Of a DNA stretch of 64,000 nucleotides, positions 22,986 through 30,736 are shown piece by piece. The stretch comes from Lentzea fradiae (GTDB lineage: Bacteria; Actinomycetota; Actinomycetes; Mycobacteriales; Pseudonocardiaceae): NCBI RefSeq assembly GCF_900100955.1, contig NZ_FNCC01000017.1, positions 1-64,000 of the forward strand, read 5' to 3'. Each line of letters starts with the position of its first letter. Position 1 is the stretch's first letter. A program made the translations under genes and the position numbers. The notes below the pieces were generated by a model. The model did no database searches. It was given only the letters and a program-made list of their open reading frames with translations, and was not told where the DNA came from.

Positions 22986-24316
22986 CCAAGAGGAAGCCGA
23001 AGCGCCGCAAGCTGAAGGGCAGCGTCTTCAAGCGCGGCAACACGTGGACGTACTCGTTCGATGGGGAGAAGCACCCGCTGACGGGCGAGCGTCAGCAGAT
23101 CCGCAAGAGCGGGTTCGTGACCGAAGACGACGCTTGGGAGGCGATGGAAAAGGCGCAGGCGGAGGTCGCCACCGAGACCTACGTCAAGCCGTCCAGAGCC
23201 AAGGTGGCCGACTTCTTCGAGCGCTGGTTCCCGCACGTGCGCATCACCACGGAGCCGACCACCGCGGCCAACTACGAGAGGTTGGCCAGGGCGTACGTGT
23301 TGCCGTGGATCGGGAAGCGGCCGATGCAGGAGATCGTGCCGTCGGTGATCGCAGCGCTCTACGAGCACCTGTTGCGGGAGGGACGCCGGAAGCGTGACAC
23401 GAACTGGGAGATGTTCGAGCTGTGGGAGGACGCTCGGCTGAGCAGGCGGGAGATCCGGCCCCGTGAGGTCGCGGACAAGGTCGGAGTCTCGTACGCCGCT
23501 GCTCGCAAAGCGTTCCAGCGCTACGAGGTCGGCCGCGTGCCGGTTCCGCAGGGCAAGGGCTTGTCGCCGAAGACGGTCAAGAGCGTGCACATCATGCTCG
23601 GTTCCGCGATGACCACCGCGTTCAAGTGGGAGTACATCAGCCGCAGCCCGATGGACCGGGTCACCCCGCCAGCGGTTCCCCGCCGGTCTCACAACACCTG
23701 GGAGCCCGAACAGCTGACGAGGTTTCTGGAGGTCGCTCGTCCGGAACGGTTGTACGCGCTGTGGGTGCTCGTGTCGGCCACCGGAATGCGGCGTTCCGAA
23801 TTGTGCGGGCTGACCTTCGCGTCGCTCGACCTGGACGCGGCGGTTGTCCGTATGAAGGCGACGCGTGTGGTCGCGGCCGGGGCGGTCAAGAGCGGGACGG
23901 GGAAGAGCGCGAAGAGTCGGCGGCAGATCGCGCTCGACAAGTTCACAGTGGCGGTGCTCCGTCGGCACCTCGCTCAGGTGGAGGAGGAGAAGGCCGCATT
24001 CGGTACCGGCTATCAGGACCACGGTCTGGTGTTCTGCTGGGAGGACGGTCGGCCGATCTACCCCGACACAATCACCGAGCAATTCAACCGGCTCGTGGAC
24101 CGGGCGAAGGTCCCGCGCATTCGGCTTCATGACGTACGTCACACCTACGCCACTATCTCGCTGCGTGCCGGAGTGCATCCGAAGATCGTGAGCAGCAGGT
24201 TGGGACACGCGACGGTCGCATTCACCCTCGACACCTACACCGAGGACATCCCGGACCTCGATGCAGGAGCCGCGGAGAGCATCAGTGGTCTATTCCTGCC
24301 GAGAGGGACTGAGTGA
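22982..24316 (+). CDS. int: Tyrosine site-specific integrase
   Basis: This 444-residue recombinase has an N-terminal AP2-like arm-binding region (GSVFKRGNTWTYSFDGE) and a core-binding domain. The catalytic domain has R270 (ATGMRRSEL), H383 and R386 (LHDVRHTYAT), H409 (RLGHATVAF) and nucleophile Y419 (LDTYTED). It recombines attP with the tRNA-Val 3' end. Residues of about 134-198 are an insertion in the core-binding domain. The insertion contains an HTH-like PREVADKVGVSYAAARKAF, which most AICE integrases lack as far as I recall. The gene ends 57 bp before attR. Confidence 0.95.
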   Translation: MTKRKPKRRKLKGSVFKRGNTWTYSFDGEKHPLTGERQQIRKSGFVTEDDAWEAMEKAQAEVATETYVKPSRAKVADFFERWFPHVRITTEPTTAANYERLARAYVLPWIGKRPMQEIVPSVIAALYEHLLREGRRKRDTNWEMFELWEDARLSRREIRPREVADKVGVSYAAARKAFQRYEVGRVPVPQGKGLSPKTVKSVHIMLGSAMTTAFKWEYISRSPMDRVTPPAVPRRSHNTWEPEQLTRFLEVARPERLYALWVLVSATGMRRSELCGLTFASLDLDAAVVRMKATRVVAAGAVKSGTGKSAKSRRQIALDKFTVAVLRRHLAQVEEEKAAFGTGYQDHGLVFCWEDGRPIYPDTITEQFNRLVDRAKVPRIRLHDVRHTYATISLRAGVHPKIVSSRLGHATVAFTLDTYTEDIPDLDAGAAESISGLFLPRGTE

Positions 24317-24373
24317 CCCCGTAGACCCTGTTTGTGTACGGATTTGTGTCCCGCAGCCTGGTGCGGGCGATCG

Positions 24374-24480
24374 TCGGCGTGCGCAGAAAGCCGGAGGGGC
24401 TCTGATCTTTGCAGATCAGAGCCCCTCCGGCTTGTGTGGGCGATACTGGGATCGAACCAGTGACCTCTTCGGTGTGAACG
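24374..24480. repeat. attR: 107-bp direct repeat, right copy
   Basis: This is identical to 3505-3611. It spans the terminator hairpin and the tRNA-Val(CAC) 3' half up to the anticodon stem. The tRNA continues intact to the right (24481-24508), so this side keeps a functional gene. Confidence 0.93.
24388..24433. terminator. 21-bp hairpin between int and tRNA-Val
   Basis: This is the same perfect 21-bp stem with TTGC loop as in attL. It can end transcripts of int (plus strand) and of tRNA-Val (minus strand). Confidence 0.85.
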
Positions 24481-24508
24481 AAGCGCTCTCCCGCTGAGCT
24501 AAACGCCC
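24437..24508 (-). tRNA. tRNA-Val (anticodon CAC)
   Basis: On the minus strand a cloverleaf reads GGGCGTT acceptor, GCTC...GAGC D-arm, and CTTCG-TTCACAC-CGAAG anticodon arm (CAC at 34-36). The T-arm is ACTGG-TTCGATC-CCAGT, followed by ATCGCCC-A. One U-U mismatch lies in the acceptor stem. CCA is not encoded. Its 3' half is the integration core of the element. Confidence 0.95.
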
Positions 24509-24564
24509 GTGTTCTGTTGTCTTGCTGTCCCGCTCTCGCGGTGTGGCCATAGCTTACAACATCA

Positions 24565-24987
24565 TCAACGAGAACCAAAAATCGGGCTCTGCAACCAGCT
24601 CCACTCGAGGCCGAACCAGCCTCCTACCAGCGCAAACACGTTGAGGAAGTAGCACGTCACCAGGACGATGCCGCAGACGCCGGCCATCACGAGGCCGCGG
24701 ACCCAGGACGGCTGGCGCTTCAGCCACTCGACCCAGCGGTCGTAGTAGCGCTTGGCGAACTGGAGGACCTTGCCCGCCCACTCGAACTCGGTGGCGAGGA
24801 TCGCCAGGCCCGCGAAGACCACCAGCCAGCCCGGGCCGGGGTAGGGGATCATGATGACGCCGGCGATCAGCACGATGCCGCCGATCACGCCCACGCCGAT
24901 GCGGTACGCCAGGTTCAGCGCCGGGTTGCGGTGGAACCAGTGGCGCCAGCCCTTGTGCTCTTCGGGCTTCACGTCGGGCTTCGTCAT
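24565..24987 (-). CDS. PGPGW-family transmembrane protein
   Basis: This 140-residue protein has an N-terminal soluble stretch (MTKPDVKPEEHKGWRHWF) and a helix-turn-helix membrane pair containing MIPYPGPGWLVVFAGLAILA. That PGPGW turn defines the TIGR02611/PGPGW family. A further C-terminal membrane helix follows (LVMAGVCGIVLVTCYFL). The ATG at 24987 is chosen because the longer frame upstream is arginine-rich shadow sequence of the anti-sigma gene. The function of the family is unknown. Confidence 0.85.
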   Translation of the reverse strand: MTKPDVKPEEHKGWRHWFHRNPALNLAYRIGVGVIGGIVLIAGVIMIPYPGPGWLVVFAGLAILATEFEWAGKVLQFAKRYYDRWVEWLKRQPSWVRGLVMAGVCGIVLVTCYFLNVFALVGGWFGLEWSWLQSPIFGSR

Positions 24988-25009
24988 GTGTGGATCATCC
25001 TGTTGGGAC

Positions 25010-25780
25010 TCAGGCGGGTGCAACCTGGCCTCCCGCGAGCACCTCCGACGGTTGTGCCGGGGCTTGGCGGCCTGGTTCCAGCGACACCGCGAAGGTCGTG
25101 TGCCTGTGTGCCTCGGACGACCAGGCCAGCTGTTGCGGGTCGGTCGAGCCTGCGTGCACGTCGAACACCGCCAACGGTACCGGCGACGGCGTGCTCGCAC
25201 CCCAAACTACGTAAACATGGCCCGAGTCGTTCGGGTGCAGGTTCAGGGGGAGGACGGCGGCTGCGGTGGGGTTCGACAGGACCACTGCTACCTCGGTGCC
25301 GTTGCCGGTGCGGAGGGTTGCCCTGTTCGTGGCGGGGTCGGCGGCCAGGGAGAGGGCTTTGGCCAGGTCGTTCGTTCGGGACTGGGCTGCGGTGACTTCA
25401 CTCGAAAGTTGGTTCACGCGCACGGCCAGATAACTGCCTCCTGCCAGGACGGCCAGGGCTGCCGCTGCGGCCAGCAGTGTGCGGGCGGTGTGGCGGGGGC
25501 GGCGTAGGGGAGTGGGCTCCTCGTGGCGCGGGGGCGGTGCGTCGTCTTGGGGGATGAGTTGGATCTGCTCCATGAGCTTCGCGCGCAGGCGGGGCGGTGG
25601 CTGTTCCTGGTGGACGGAGCCACCGATGCCCGCCAGGACCTCCTGGGTCGACCGGACTGTTTCCCGGCACCCCTCACAGGTTGGCAGGTGGTCTTGGAAC
25701 TGTGCTTCCTCGTTCGGTTCCAGGGAGTGCATCGCCCAGCCGACGGCGAGCTCCTCGTGGGGGCACGTGCCGCCGTTCAC
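25010..25780 (-). CDS. RskA-type anti-sigma factor
   Basis: This 256-residue protein has an N-terminal zinc-binding anti-sigma domain (HEELAVGWAMHSLEPNE, then HLPTCEGCRETV, an H-x3-C-x2-C motif). One membrane helix follows (TLLAAAAALAVLAGGSYLAV), then a C-terminal RskA-like extracytoplasmic domain (VYVVWGASTPSPVPLAVFDV). It would hold the ECF sigma factor at the membrane until regulated proteolysis. GTG 25780 overlaps the sigma stop (GTGA), giving coupled translation and equal dosage. The inducing signal is unknown. Confidence 0.9.
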   Translation of the reverse strand: MNGGTCPHEELAVGWAMHSLEPNEEAQFQDHLPTCEGCRETVRSTQEVLAGIGGSVHQEQPPPRLRAKLMEQIQLIPQDDAPPPRHEEPTPLRRPRHTARTLLAAAAALAVLAGGSYLAVRVNQLSSEVTAAQSRTNDLAKALSLAADPATNRATLRTGNGTEVAVVLSNPTAAAVLPLNLHPNDSGHVYVVWGASTPSPVPLAVFDVHAGSTDPQQLAWSSEAHRHTTFAVSLEPGRQAPAQPSEVLAGGQVAPA

Positions 25781-26412
25781 CGTTCCACTCCCGTCGTCTC
25801 GCCTGCCCACAAGTTTCCCAGCGTGCCTCTCAGGCGTCTGATCGCCGCGAACGTGCGCGACTTCACAGTGCCCAGGGGGACGCCGGTCAGTTTCGCCACC
25901 TCGGCCTGGGTGTAGCCACCGAGGTAGGCGAGGGCCATCACCTGTCGTTGTTCCTCGGGCAAAGTGTGCAGGGCCGCCCTGACCTCCGCGCTGACCACGC
26001 TCGCGAGCGCCTGGTGGTCGGAACTTTCCACGAATGCGGAATCATCGTCGGTCAGGGGAACAGTTCGGCGGCGTTGGGTGTTTTCCCTACGTACGGCATC
26101 CACCGCGCGGTGGTGCACCAAAGTCATCAACCAGGTGCCGAAACTTCCGCGGGTGGGGTCGAACCTGGCGGGATGCCGCCAGAGCGCGAGGAACGCCTCC
26201 TGGACCACGTCCTCGGCGAGTCCAGGGTCTACGCAGATGCGTCTGGCCAGCGAATACGCTGGTGTGCCGTACCTGTCGTACAGTTCGCCGAACGCCGCTC
26301 GATCGCCTTGTGCGAGCCTGTGGACCAGGTCGGCGTCAGGTGGCCGGCCGGTGCTCGGCGCGGCGGGTGGACCGGGCGGTTCAGCCACCGGAAAAGTCCT
26401 CACGTCCAACAT
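25777..26412 (-). CDS. ECF RNA polymerase sigma factor (SigK-like)
   Basis: This protein of about 211 residues has region 2 (FGELYDRYGTPAYSLARRI, then DVVQEAFLALWRHP and SFGTWLMTLVHHRAVDAVR) and region 4 (LPEEQRQVMALAYLGGYTQ, then VPLGTVKSRTFAAIRRLR). Pairing with an RskA-type anti-sigma matches the SigK/RskA group. The start is uncertain: ATG 26412 (MLDVRTFPV) has no clear ribosome site, and two upstream ATGs (26472, 26508) are possible. Confidence 0.9.
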   Translation of the reverse strand: MLDVRTFPVAEPPGPPAAPSTGRPPDADLVHRLAQGDRAAFGELYDRYGTPAYSLARRICVDPGLAEDVVQEAFLALWRHPARFDPTRGSFGTWLMTLVHHRAVDAVRRENTQRRRTVPLTDDDSAFVESSDHQALASVVSAEVRAALHTLPEEQRQVMALAYLGGYTQAEVAKLTGVPLGTVKSRTFAAIRRLRGTLGNLWAGETTGVER

Positions 26413-26644
26413 TCGCGCAACAGCCGGTACCGGGTTCAGGGTAGACCCAGCAAGATGGGGTGCACTGGACATCGGCTGGACGGCGAGGAGGCCACGGAAC
26501 GCGCACATCCTGTCGCGTTGTGCAGCTGAGATGACCCGATGGGGTGATCTGAGGCCGGATCGCGAGCGTTCCTCGCCACATGCACGTCACAACTGAGGTG
26601 CTCGGTCGTTTCATTGACCGGGAAGGGAGAAGAGGGTAACGACG

Positions 26645-27070
26645 ATGCGCAACGATCACGTGACGCTCCGCTCGACAGCGGTCTTCGACCTGCTGGCACC
26701 GAGGACCCCCGCGGTCCCGGTCCAGGTGGAGCTGCGATACGACACGAAGGACCCGTACGCGGTGGTGGCCGCGTTCCGCACCGGCCGTGCCGGTTGGGTC
26801 GAGTGGGTGTACGCCCGCGACCTGCTCGCGGACGGTCTCATCGCCGACGCCGGCGACGGTGACGTCCGCATCCGCCCGGCGGCCGACGACCCCGAGGTCG
26901 TCGTGATCGAGCTGAGCTCGCCCTCCGGGCACGCCATGTTCGAGGCGTCCGCCCAGGAGCTCGCGGACTTCCTCGACCGCACCTACGACGTGGTGGTGCC
27001 GGGCAACGAGCACCTGTGGGTCAACGTCGACGAGGCGCTCACGCACCTCATCTCGAACGACCTGAGCTGA
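26645..27070 (+). CDS. ssgB: SsgA-like protein, probable SsgB
   Basis: This 141-residue protein has the SALP-family pattern MRNDHVTLRSTAVFDLLAP, PVQVELRYDTKDPYAV, AGWVEWVYARDLLADG and VVVIELSSPSGHAMFEAS. This is very close to SsgB as I recall it from Streptomyces and other sporulating actinomycetes. SsgB recruits FtsZ to future septum sites at the start of sporulation division. It stands alone, divergent from the sigma operon, with GAAGGGAGAAGAGGG upstream of the ATG. It indicates a morphologically complex host. Confidence 0.9.
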   Translation: MRNDHVTLRSTAVFDLLAPRTPAVPVQVELRYDTKDPYAVVAAFRTGRAGWVEWVYARDLLADGLIADAGDGDVRIRPAADDPEVVVIELSSPSGHAMFEASAQELADFLDRTYDVVVPGNEHLWVNVDEALTHLISNDLS

Positions 27071-27176
27071 GTTTTCCGAGGTAGGGGGCCCGCGTAGGCG
27101 GTGCGGGTACCCCCGGTGAAACCCGCTTGAACCCCTCGTATATGGTTGTTTCAACATCACGAAGTCAGTGGTGCAC

Positions 27177-27249
27177 GCGGATGTAGCGCAGTTGGTAGCG
27201 CATCACCTTGCCAAGGTGAGGGTCGCGAGTTCGAGTCTCGTCATCCGCT
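27177..27249 (+). tRNA. tRNA-Gly (anticodon GCC), copy 1
   Basis: Acceptor GCGGATG pairs with CATCCGC. The anticodon loop CTTGCCAAG carries GCC, and the T-arm is GCGAG-TTCGAGT-CTCGT. It is identical to the copy at 27608. Confidence 0.95.
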
Positions 27250-27291
27250 CTGTGGGTCCTCAGTGGTTGTCCGCTGTGGACTCATGCTCCT

Positions 27292-27363
27292 GGCGGAGTG
27301 GCCGAGTGGCTTAGGCAAGGGCCTGCAAAGCCCTGTACACGGGTTCGATTCCCGTCTCCGCCT
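27292..27363 (+). tRNA. tRNA-Cys (anticodon GCA)
   Basis: Acceptor GGCGGAG pairs with CTCCGCC. The anticodon stem AGGGC/GCCCT encloses CTGCAAA with anticodon GCA. The T-loop is GGGTTCGATTCCC. Confidence 0.93.
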
Positions 27364-27364
27364 C

Positions 27365-27436
<72 letters not shown>

Positions 27437-27447
27437 CTCGGATCACC

Positions 27448-27484
27448 CAGCGGGGCCCGGTGCACAGCGCACCGGGCCCCGCTG
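27448..27484 (+). terminator. Terminator of the first tRNA cluster
   Basis: A 16-bp perfect stem (CAGCGGGGCCCGGTGC) closes over an ACAGC loop, 11 nt after tRNA-Val copy 1. It separates the two tRNA transcription units. Confidence 0.85.
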
Positions 27485-27545
27485 GCGTTTCCGGACGTGT
27501 TCCCGAGGGGTGCCGGCGGGCGTCGCGGCCTCAAGATCAGCCGAT

Positions 27546-27575
27546 TTGGAACTTCGGGGGACCGTCGGATAAAGT
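27546..27575 (+). promoter_or_regulatory. Candidate promoter of the second tRNA pair
   Basis: TTGGAA (27546-27551) and TAAAGT (27570-27575) are separated by 18 bp, about 32 nt before the second tRNA-Gly. It lies downstream of the terminator, so the second pair is probably transcribed on its own. Confidence 0.5.
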
Positions 27576-27607
27576 TCTCCTCGCGCCACGGGAAACCGAG
27601 GCGCAAC

Positions 27608-27680
27608 GCGGATGTAGCGCAGTTGGTAGCGCATCACCTTGCCAAGGTGAGGGTCGCGAGTTCGAGTCTCGTCATCCGCT
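27608..27680 (+). tRNA. tRNA-Gly (anticodon GCC), copy 2
   Basis: The sequence is identical to 27177-27249, with anticodon GCC. It is followed 1 nt later by tRNA-Val copy 2 without an intervening tRNA-Cys. Confidence 0.95.
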
Positions 27681-27681
27681 C

Positions 27682-27753
<72 letters not shown>

Positions 27754-27763
27754 CTTCTCCGGG

Positions 27764-27794
27764 AAGCCCCCGATCGAACATCGATCGGGGGCTT
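27764..27794 (+). terminator. Terminator after the tRNA cluster
   Basis: A 14-bp stem (AAGCCCCCGATCGA) with a 3-nt loop is followed by CTTGCTGTTC. It insulates the following operon from tRNA transcription. Confidence 0.85.
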
Positions 27795-27907
27795 CTTGCT
27801 GTTCACCCCGAAGCGCCCTGTTTTTGTCCATTTATTGGTCGGAACAGCGGTAAATGCCCACTTTTTTGTCTTTTATCGGGAAGTGGTCGCATCTACTGTT
27901 CCTTCCC

Positions 27908-28498
27908 GTGTCCGGCTACAAGTACGACTTCTTCATCAGCTACTGCCGACACGGCAGTGTGCAGCGGTGGTTGTTGAACCACTTCCTCGACAAGCTCCGG
28001 GAATGTCTGGCCGACCAGTACGCGCCGACGCCCACGGTGTACGTCGACCGCTCGATGGAGCGGGGTGTGCACTGGCCGTCGAACCTGCAGGACGCGCTGC
28101 GGCACAGCAAGATCATGATCCAGCTGCTGACCCCGCAGTACTACGAGTCGCGCTGGTGCATGGCCGAGCAGAGGAGCATGCGGGCCAGGGAGGAGATGCT
28201 GGGCCTCGCGAGCGTCGAGGTGTCGCAGGGACTGATCTACCCGATCCTCTACTCCGACTCGGACAACTTCCCGCCGGAGGAAAAAGAGCGGTCCTGGGTC
28301 AATTTCAAGGACGTCGCCCACCCGGATCCCGTTTACCAGCAGAGCAAGAAATACCTGCGATTCCACACGAGGGTCAACCAGCTGGCGGAGGACCTCGTCC
28401 GGCTCGCCAAACAGGCGCCTCCGTGGCAGCCGGACTGGCCCGACGTCGACCCGCCGCAGCCCCCGCTCATGCCGCCTCCGCAGATTCCGAGGTTCTGA
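27908..28498 (+). CDS. TIR-domain effector protein
   Basis: This 196-residue protein is mainly a TIR domain: YKYDFFISYCRHGS, then VYVDRSMERGVHWP, IMIQLLTPQYYESRWC and MAEQRSM. The WCxxE box puts the NADase-type catalytic glutamate at residue 87, so it could cleave NAD+ like defence TIRs. The proline-rich tail (PPWQPDWPDVDPPQPP) may bind partners. GTG 27908 starts at the domain edge, and TACTGT at 27894-27899 suits a leaderless transcript. ATG 27854 would add 18 hydrophobic residues. It is first in a four-gene operon, 2 nt before the ATPase gene. Confidence 0.85.
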   Translation: MSGYKYDFFISYCRHGSVQRWLLNHFLDKLRECLADQYAPTPTVYVDRSMERGVHWPSNLQDALRHSKIMIQLLTPQYYESRWCMAEQRSMRAREEMLGLASVEVSQGLIYPILYSDSDNFPPEEKERSWVNFKDVAHPDPVYQQSKKYLRFHTRVNQLAEDLVRLAKQAPPWQPDWPDVDPPQPPLMPPPQIPRF

Positions 28499-28500
28499 CC

Positions 28501-30117
28501 ATGGCTGGGACCGTCATCACCTTCTACTCGTACAAGGGCGGCGTCGGCCGCAGTTTCACCCTGGCCAGCATCGCGGTGCTGCTCGCCCGGTGGGGATATC
28601 GGGTGCTGACGGTCGACTGGGACCTGGAGGCCCCCGGTCTGCACCACTACTTCGGGCCGCAGATGACACGGGTGCCGGACGGCGGGGTGATCGACCTCGC
28701 GCACGACTTCCTCGCCGGCGCGAAAAGGCCCGCCCCGCACATCGTCGAGGTCGGCGTGGAGGGCACCGGCTCGCTTTCGCTGCTCGCCTCCGGCCGGATG
28801 GACCGCGGCTACATGCGCCGCATGCAGTCGATCGACTGGACTGACCTGTACGAACGCGGCTTCGCGACCTTTCTCGAGACGTGCCGGGACATCTGGACCG
28901 CCGAGCACGACTTCGTGCTGATCGACAGCCGGACCGGCATCTCCGACATCGCGAGCATCTGCACGGCCCACCTGCCCGACCGGCTGGTCGTCGTCTTCAC
29001 CGCCAACGACCAGAACCTGGACGAGGTCGTCGACATCGCCCGGCGTGCCGACGACGCGCGCGACCGGATGCCCTATGACCGGCCCCGGCACACGGTGCTG
29101 CCCGTGCTGTCACGGCTGGACAACCGCGTGGAGTACGAGCGGGCGGACGCCTGGCAGCGCAAGTGCGCGCAGGTCGTCACCCCCTTGTTCGAGAACTGGC
29201 TCGTCAAGAGCGTTCCCGAGGAGCGGATGCTGCGGCACCTCACGGTTCCGTACGTCTCCTACTGGAGCTTCGGCGAGCAGGTGCCCGTGCTGGACGAACC
29301 CGTCCCCTCTCCAGACCAGATCTCCTACGCGCTGGAGACGATCGCCGCGGTGATCGCGCAGGGGTTCGACCGGACGGACGTGCTGGAGGACAACCGCGAC
29401 GCCTACGTCGCCGCCGCCCGCAACCACCACCGCGACTTCGCCCTCGACCTGCTGGTGTCGAGCCCTCGGACGTTGTTGCGGGCCACCGAGGAGCTCGTCG
29501 CGCAGCTGAACGCGCTCGGCGTGCGGGCGGAGCGGTCGGTGTCCGGGGACCCGGAGATCCTCGAACGGGCCGGTGTGCCGGCGGAGCACCTGTGCCTGCT
29601 GGTCGACGGTGAGCCGAGCCGGTGGCAGATCACCGAGGCGGAACGCTTCCTGCGGCACGCGATCGGGCCGGAGGGTGGGCAGCGGCAGCTGTTCTGCGTG
29701 CTGTCGCGGGGCACGAACCGCGAGCGGCTGCCCGGGTTCCTGCGCAACCTGCGGCCTATCGAGCTGGGGGACCAACCTGAGCTGGTCGCGCGGCAGCTGC
29801 ACGCGCTCATCCAGGGCGAGCCCGAGCACGAGCCGAACCAGGAGGCGCTGGTGGCGGCTGCGGCCGCGTTGCGCGGGCTGCCGGAGCGGATGCCTTACGC
29901 CGGGCGGTTCGCGCTCGCGCAGGACACCGTGCGCGGCATGACGGAGGCGCTCGACAGCGGTGACGTGGAGCTGATGCTCGACCTCTCCGCCGATCTCGCG
30001 CTGCTGGGCAAGGCGCACGGCAACGGCGCCCGGATCCCGATGCCCGCGGAGCTGCGGGCCGCCGTGGCCGAGCTGCTGCGGCGCATCGACCGACGACTGA
30101 ACGCGTTCACCGACTGA
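28501..30117 (+). CDS. KGGVGR-variant P-loop (MinD/ParA-like) ATPase
   Basis: This 538-residue protein has a deviant Walker A, YSYKGGVGRSFTLASIAVLL (residues 9-28), in which the usual KGGVGKT becomes KGGVGRS. It keeps LTVDWDLEAPGLHHYF and the Walker B region FVLIDSRTGISD (near residue 142). I recall this variant as a named actinobacterial family often encoded beside TIR proteins. The C-terminal 240 residues are different: LRATEELVAQLNALGV, LCLLVDGEP, AERFLRHAIG and LFCVLSRGTNRERLPGFL. They resemble a diverged TIR-like alpha/beta fold. I infer a nucleotide-dependent switch or scaffold between sensor and TIR effector. Confidence 0.85.
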   Translation: MAGTVITFYSYKGGVGRSFTLASIAVLLARWGYRVLTVDWDLEAPGLHHYFGPQMTRVPDGGVIDLAHDFLAGAKRPAPHIVEVGVEGTGSLSLLASGRMDRGYMRRMQSIDWTDLYERGFATFLETCRDIWTAEHDFVLIDSRTGISDIASICTAHLPDRLVVVFTANDQNLDEVVDIARRADDARDRMPYDRPRHTVLPVLSRLDNRVEYERADAWQRKCAQVVTPLFENWLVKSVPEERMLRHLTVPYVSYWSFGEQVPVLDEPVPSPDQISYALETIAAVIAQGFDRTDVLEDNRDAYVAAARNHHRDFALDLLVSSPRTLLRATEELVAQLNALGVRAERSVSGDPEILERAGVPAEHLCLLVDGEPSRWQITEAERFLRHAIGPEGGQRQLFCVLSRGTNRERLPGFLRNLRPIELGDQPELVARQLHALIQGEPEHEPNQEALVAAAAALRGLPERMPYAGRFALAQDTVRGMTEALDSGDVELMLDLSADLALLGKAHGNGARIPMPAELRAAVAELLRRIDRRLNAFTD

Positions 30118-30127
30118 GAGAGGCGGC

Positions 30128-30736
30128 ATGATGCCGGAGAAGTTTGGTGCCCCCGAACGTGCGGCGCTGCTCGTGCTGATGCTGGAGAGCCGGCAGGTGC
30201 CCAACCCGGAGCTGGCGAACCTGCACCGGGTGAAGCTCACCCCGCAGGGGCGGGCCAGGTTGAACAAGGCCGGGTTGATGAGGACGTCCGACGACGTCCG
30301 GCCGATGGTGCACGAGATCACCGACGAGGGCATCGCCTGGTGCCTGCAGGACCTCGTGGACGGTGACCTGCCGCCGAGGTCCACCTCGCACGCGCGGGTG
30401 GTCTTCGGGCTGTTGAAGAAGTTCGTGCGGCACCACCAGGACCGCGGCACGCTCGTCGACGTGATCCGGTCCCGCGACATCGAGTCGCTGATCCGGTCCG
30501 TGTACGAGGAGCTGGCGGTGGAGCCGCAGGACTGGATCCGGCTCGCCCGCATCCGGCCGCGGCTGAACGGCGCCGAGCGGGGTGAGGTCGACGAGACGCT
30601 GGTCAAGATGATGAAGACCGGCACCGTGCACCTCGCGCCCGAGTCCAACACGAAGGTGCTCACCGCGGAGGATCACGCCGCAGCGTTGCGGGTCGGCAGC
30701 GAGGACCTGCACCTCGTGGCGATGGAGGAGTCATGA
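30128..30736 (+). CDS. Winged-helix-like adaptor protein of the TIR/ATPase operon
   Basis: This 202-residue soluble protein opens with a winged-helix-like unit (PERAALLVLMLESRQVPN, then LTPQGRARLNKAGL and VHEITDEGIAWCLQDL). A helical middle follows (VVFGLLKKFVRHHQDRG) and then a basic C-terminal part. GAGAGAGG precedes the ATG pair at 30128/30131. Its stop overlaps the start of the large ATPase (ATGA). I do not recognise a named family. An adaptor or nucleic-acid-sensing role is inferred only from the winged-helix pattern and operon position. Confidence 0.65.
   Translation: MMPEKFGAPERAALLVLMLESRQVPNPELANLHRVKLTPQGRARLNKAGLMRTSDDVRPMVHEITDEGIAWCLQDLVDGDLPPRSTSHARVVFGLLKKFVRHHQDRGTLVDVIRSRDIESLIRSVYEELAVEPQDWIRLARIRPRLNGAERGEVDETLVKMMKTGTVHLAPESNTKVLTAEDHAAALRVGSEDLHLVAMEES

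Larger units (their letters stand above)
3505..24480. mobile_element. AICE-type integrative conjugative element in tRNA-Val(CAC)
   Basis: Two perfect 107-bp direct repeats (3505-3611 and 24374-24480) bound a block with the hallmark pSAM2/AICE gene set. It contains a GntR repressor, an SpdB-like protein, a TraB/FtsK translocase, prim-pol and DUF3987 replication proteins, a small MerR-like excisionase and a tyrosine integrase next to attR. The right repeat includes the 3' half of an intact tRNA-Val(CAC), the usual AICE target. Core, conjugation and recombination genes all look full length, so excision and transfer are plausible. The left end carries apparent cargo (GmrSD-like protein, Nudix-like pair). 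Confidence 0.92.

Noticed and set aside
3505..24480. Prophage
   Set aside because: There are no capsid, tail, portal, terminase or lysis genes. The TraB/Spd/prim-pol content is that of an AICE.
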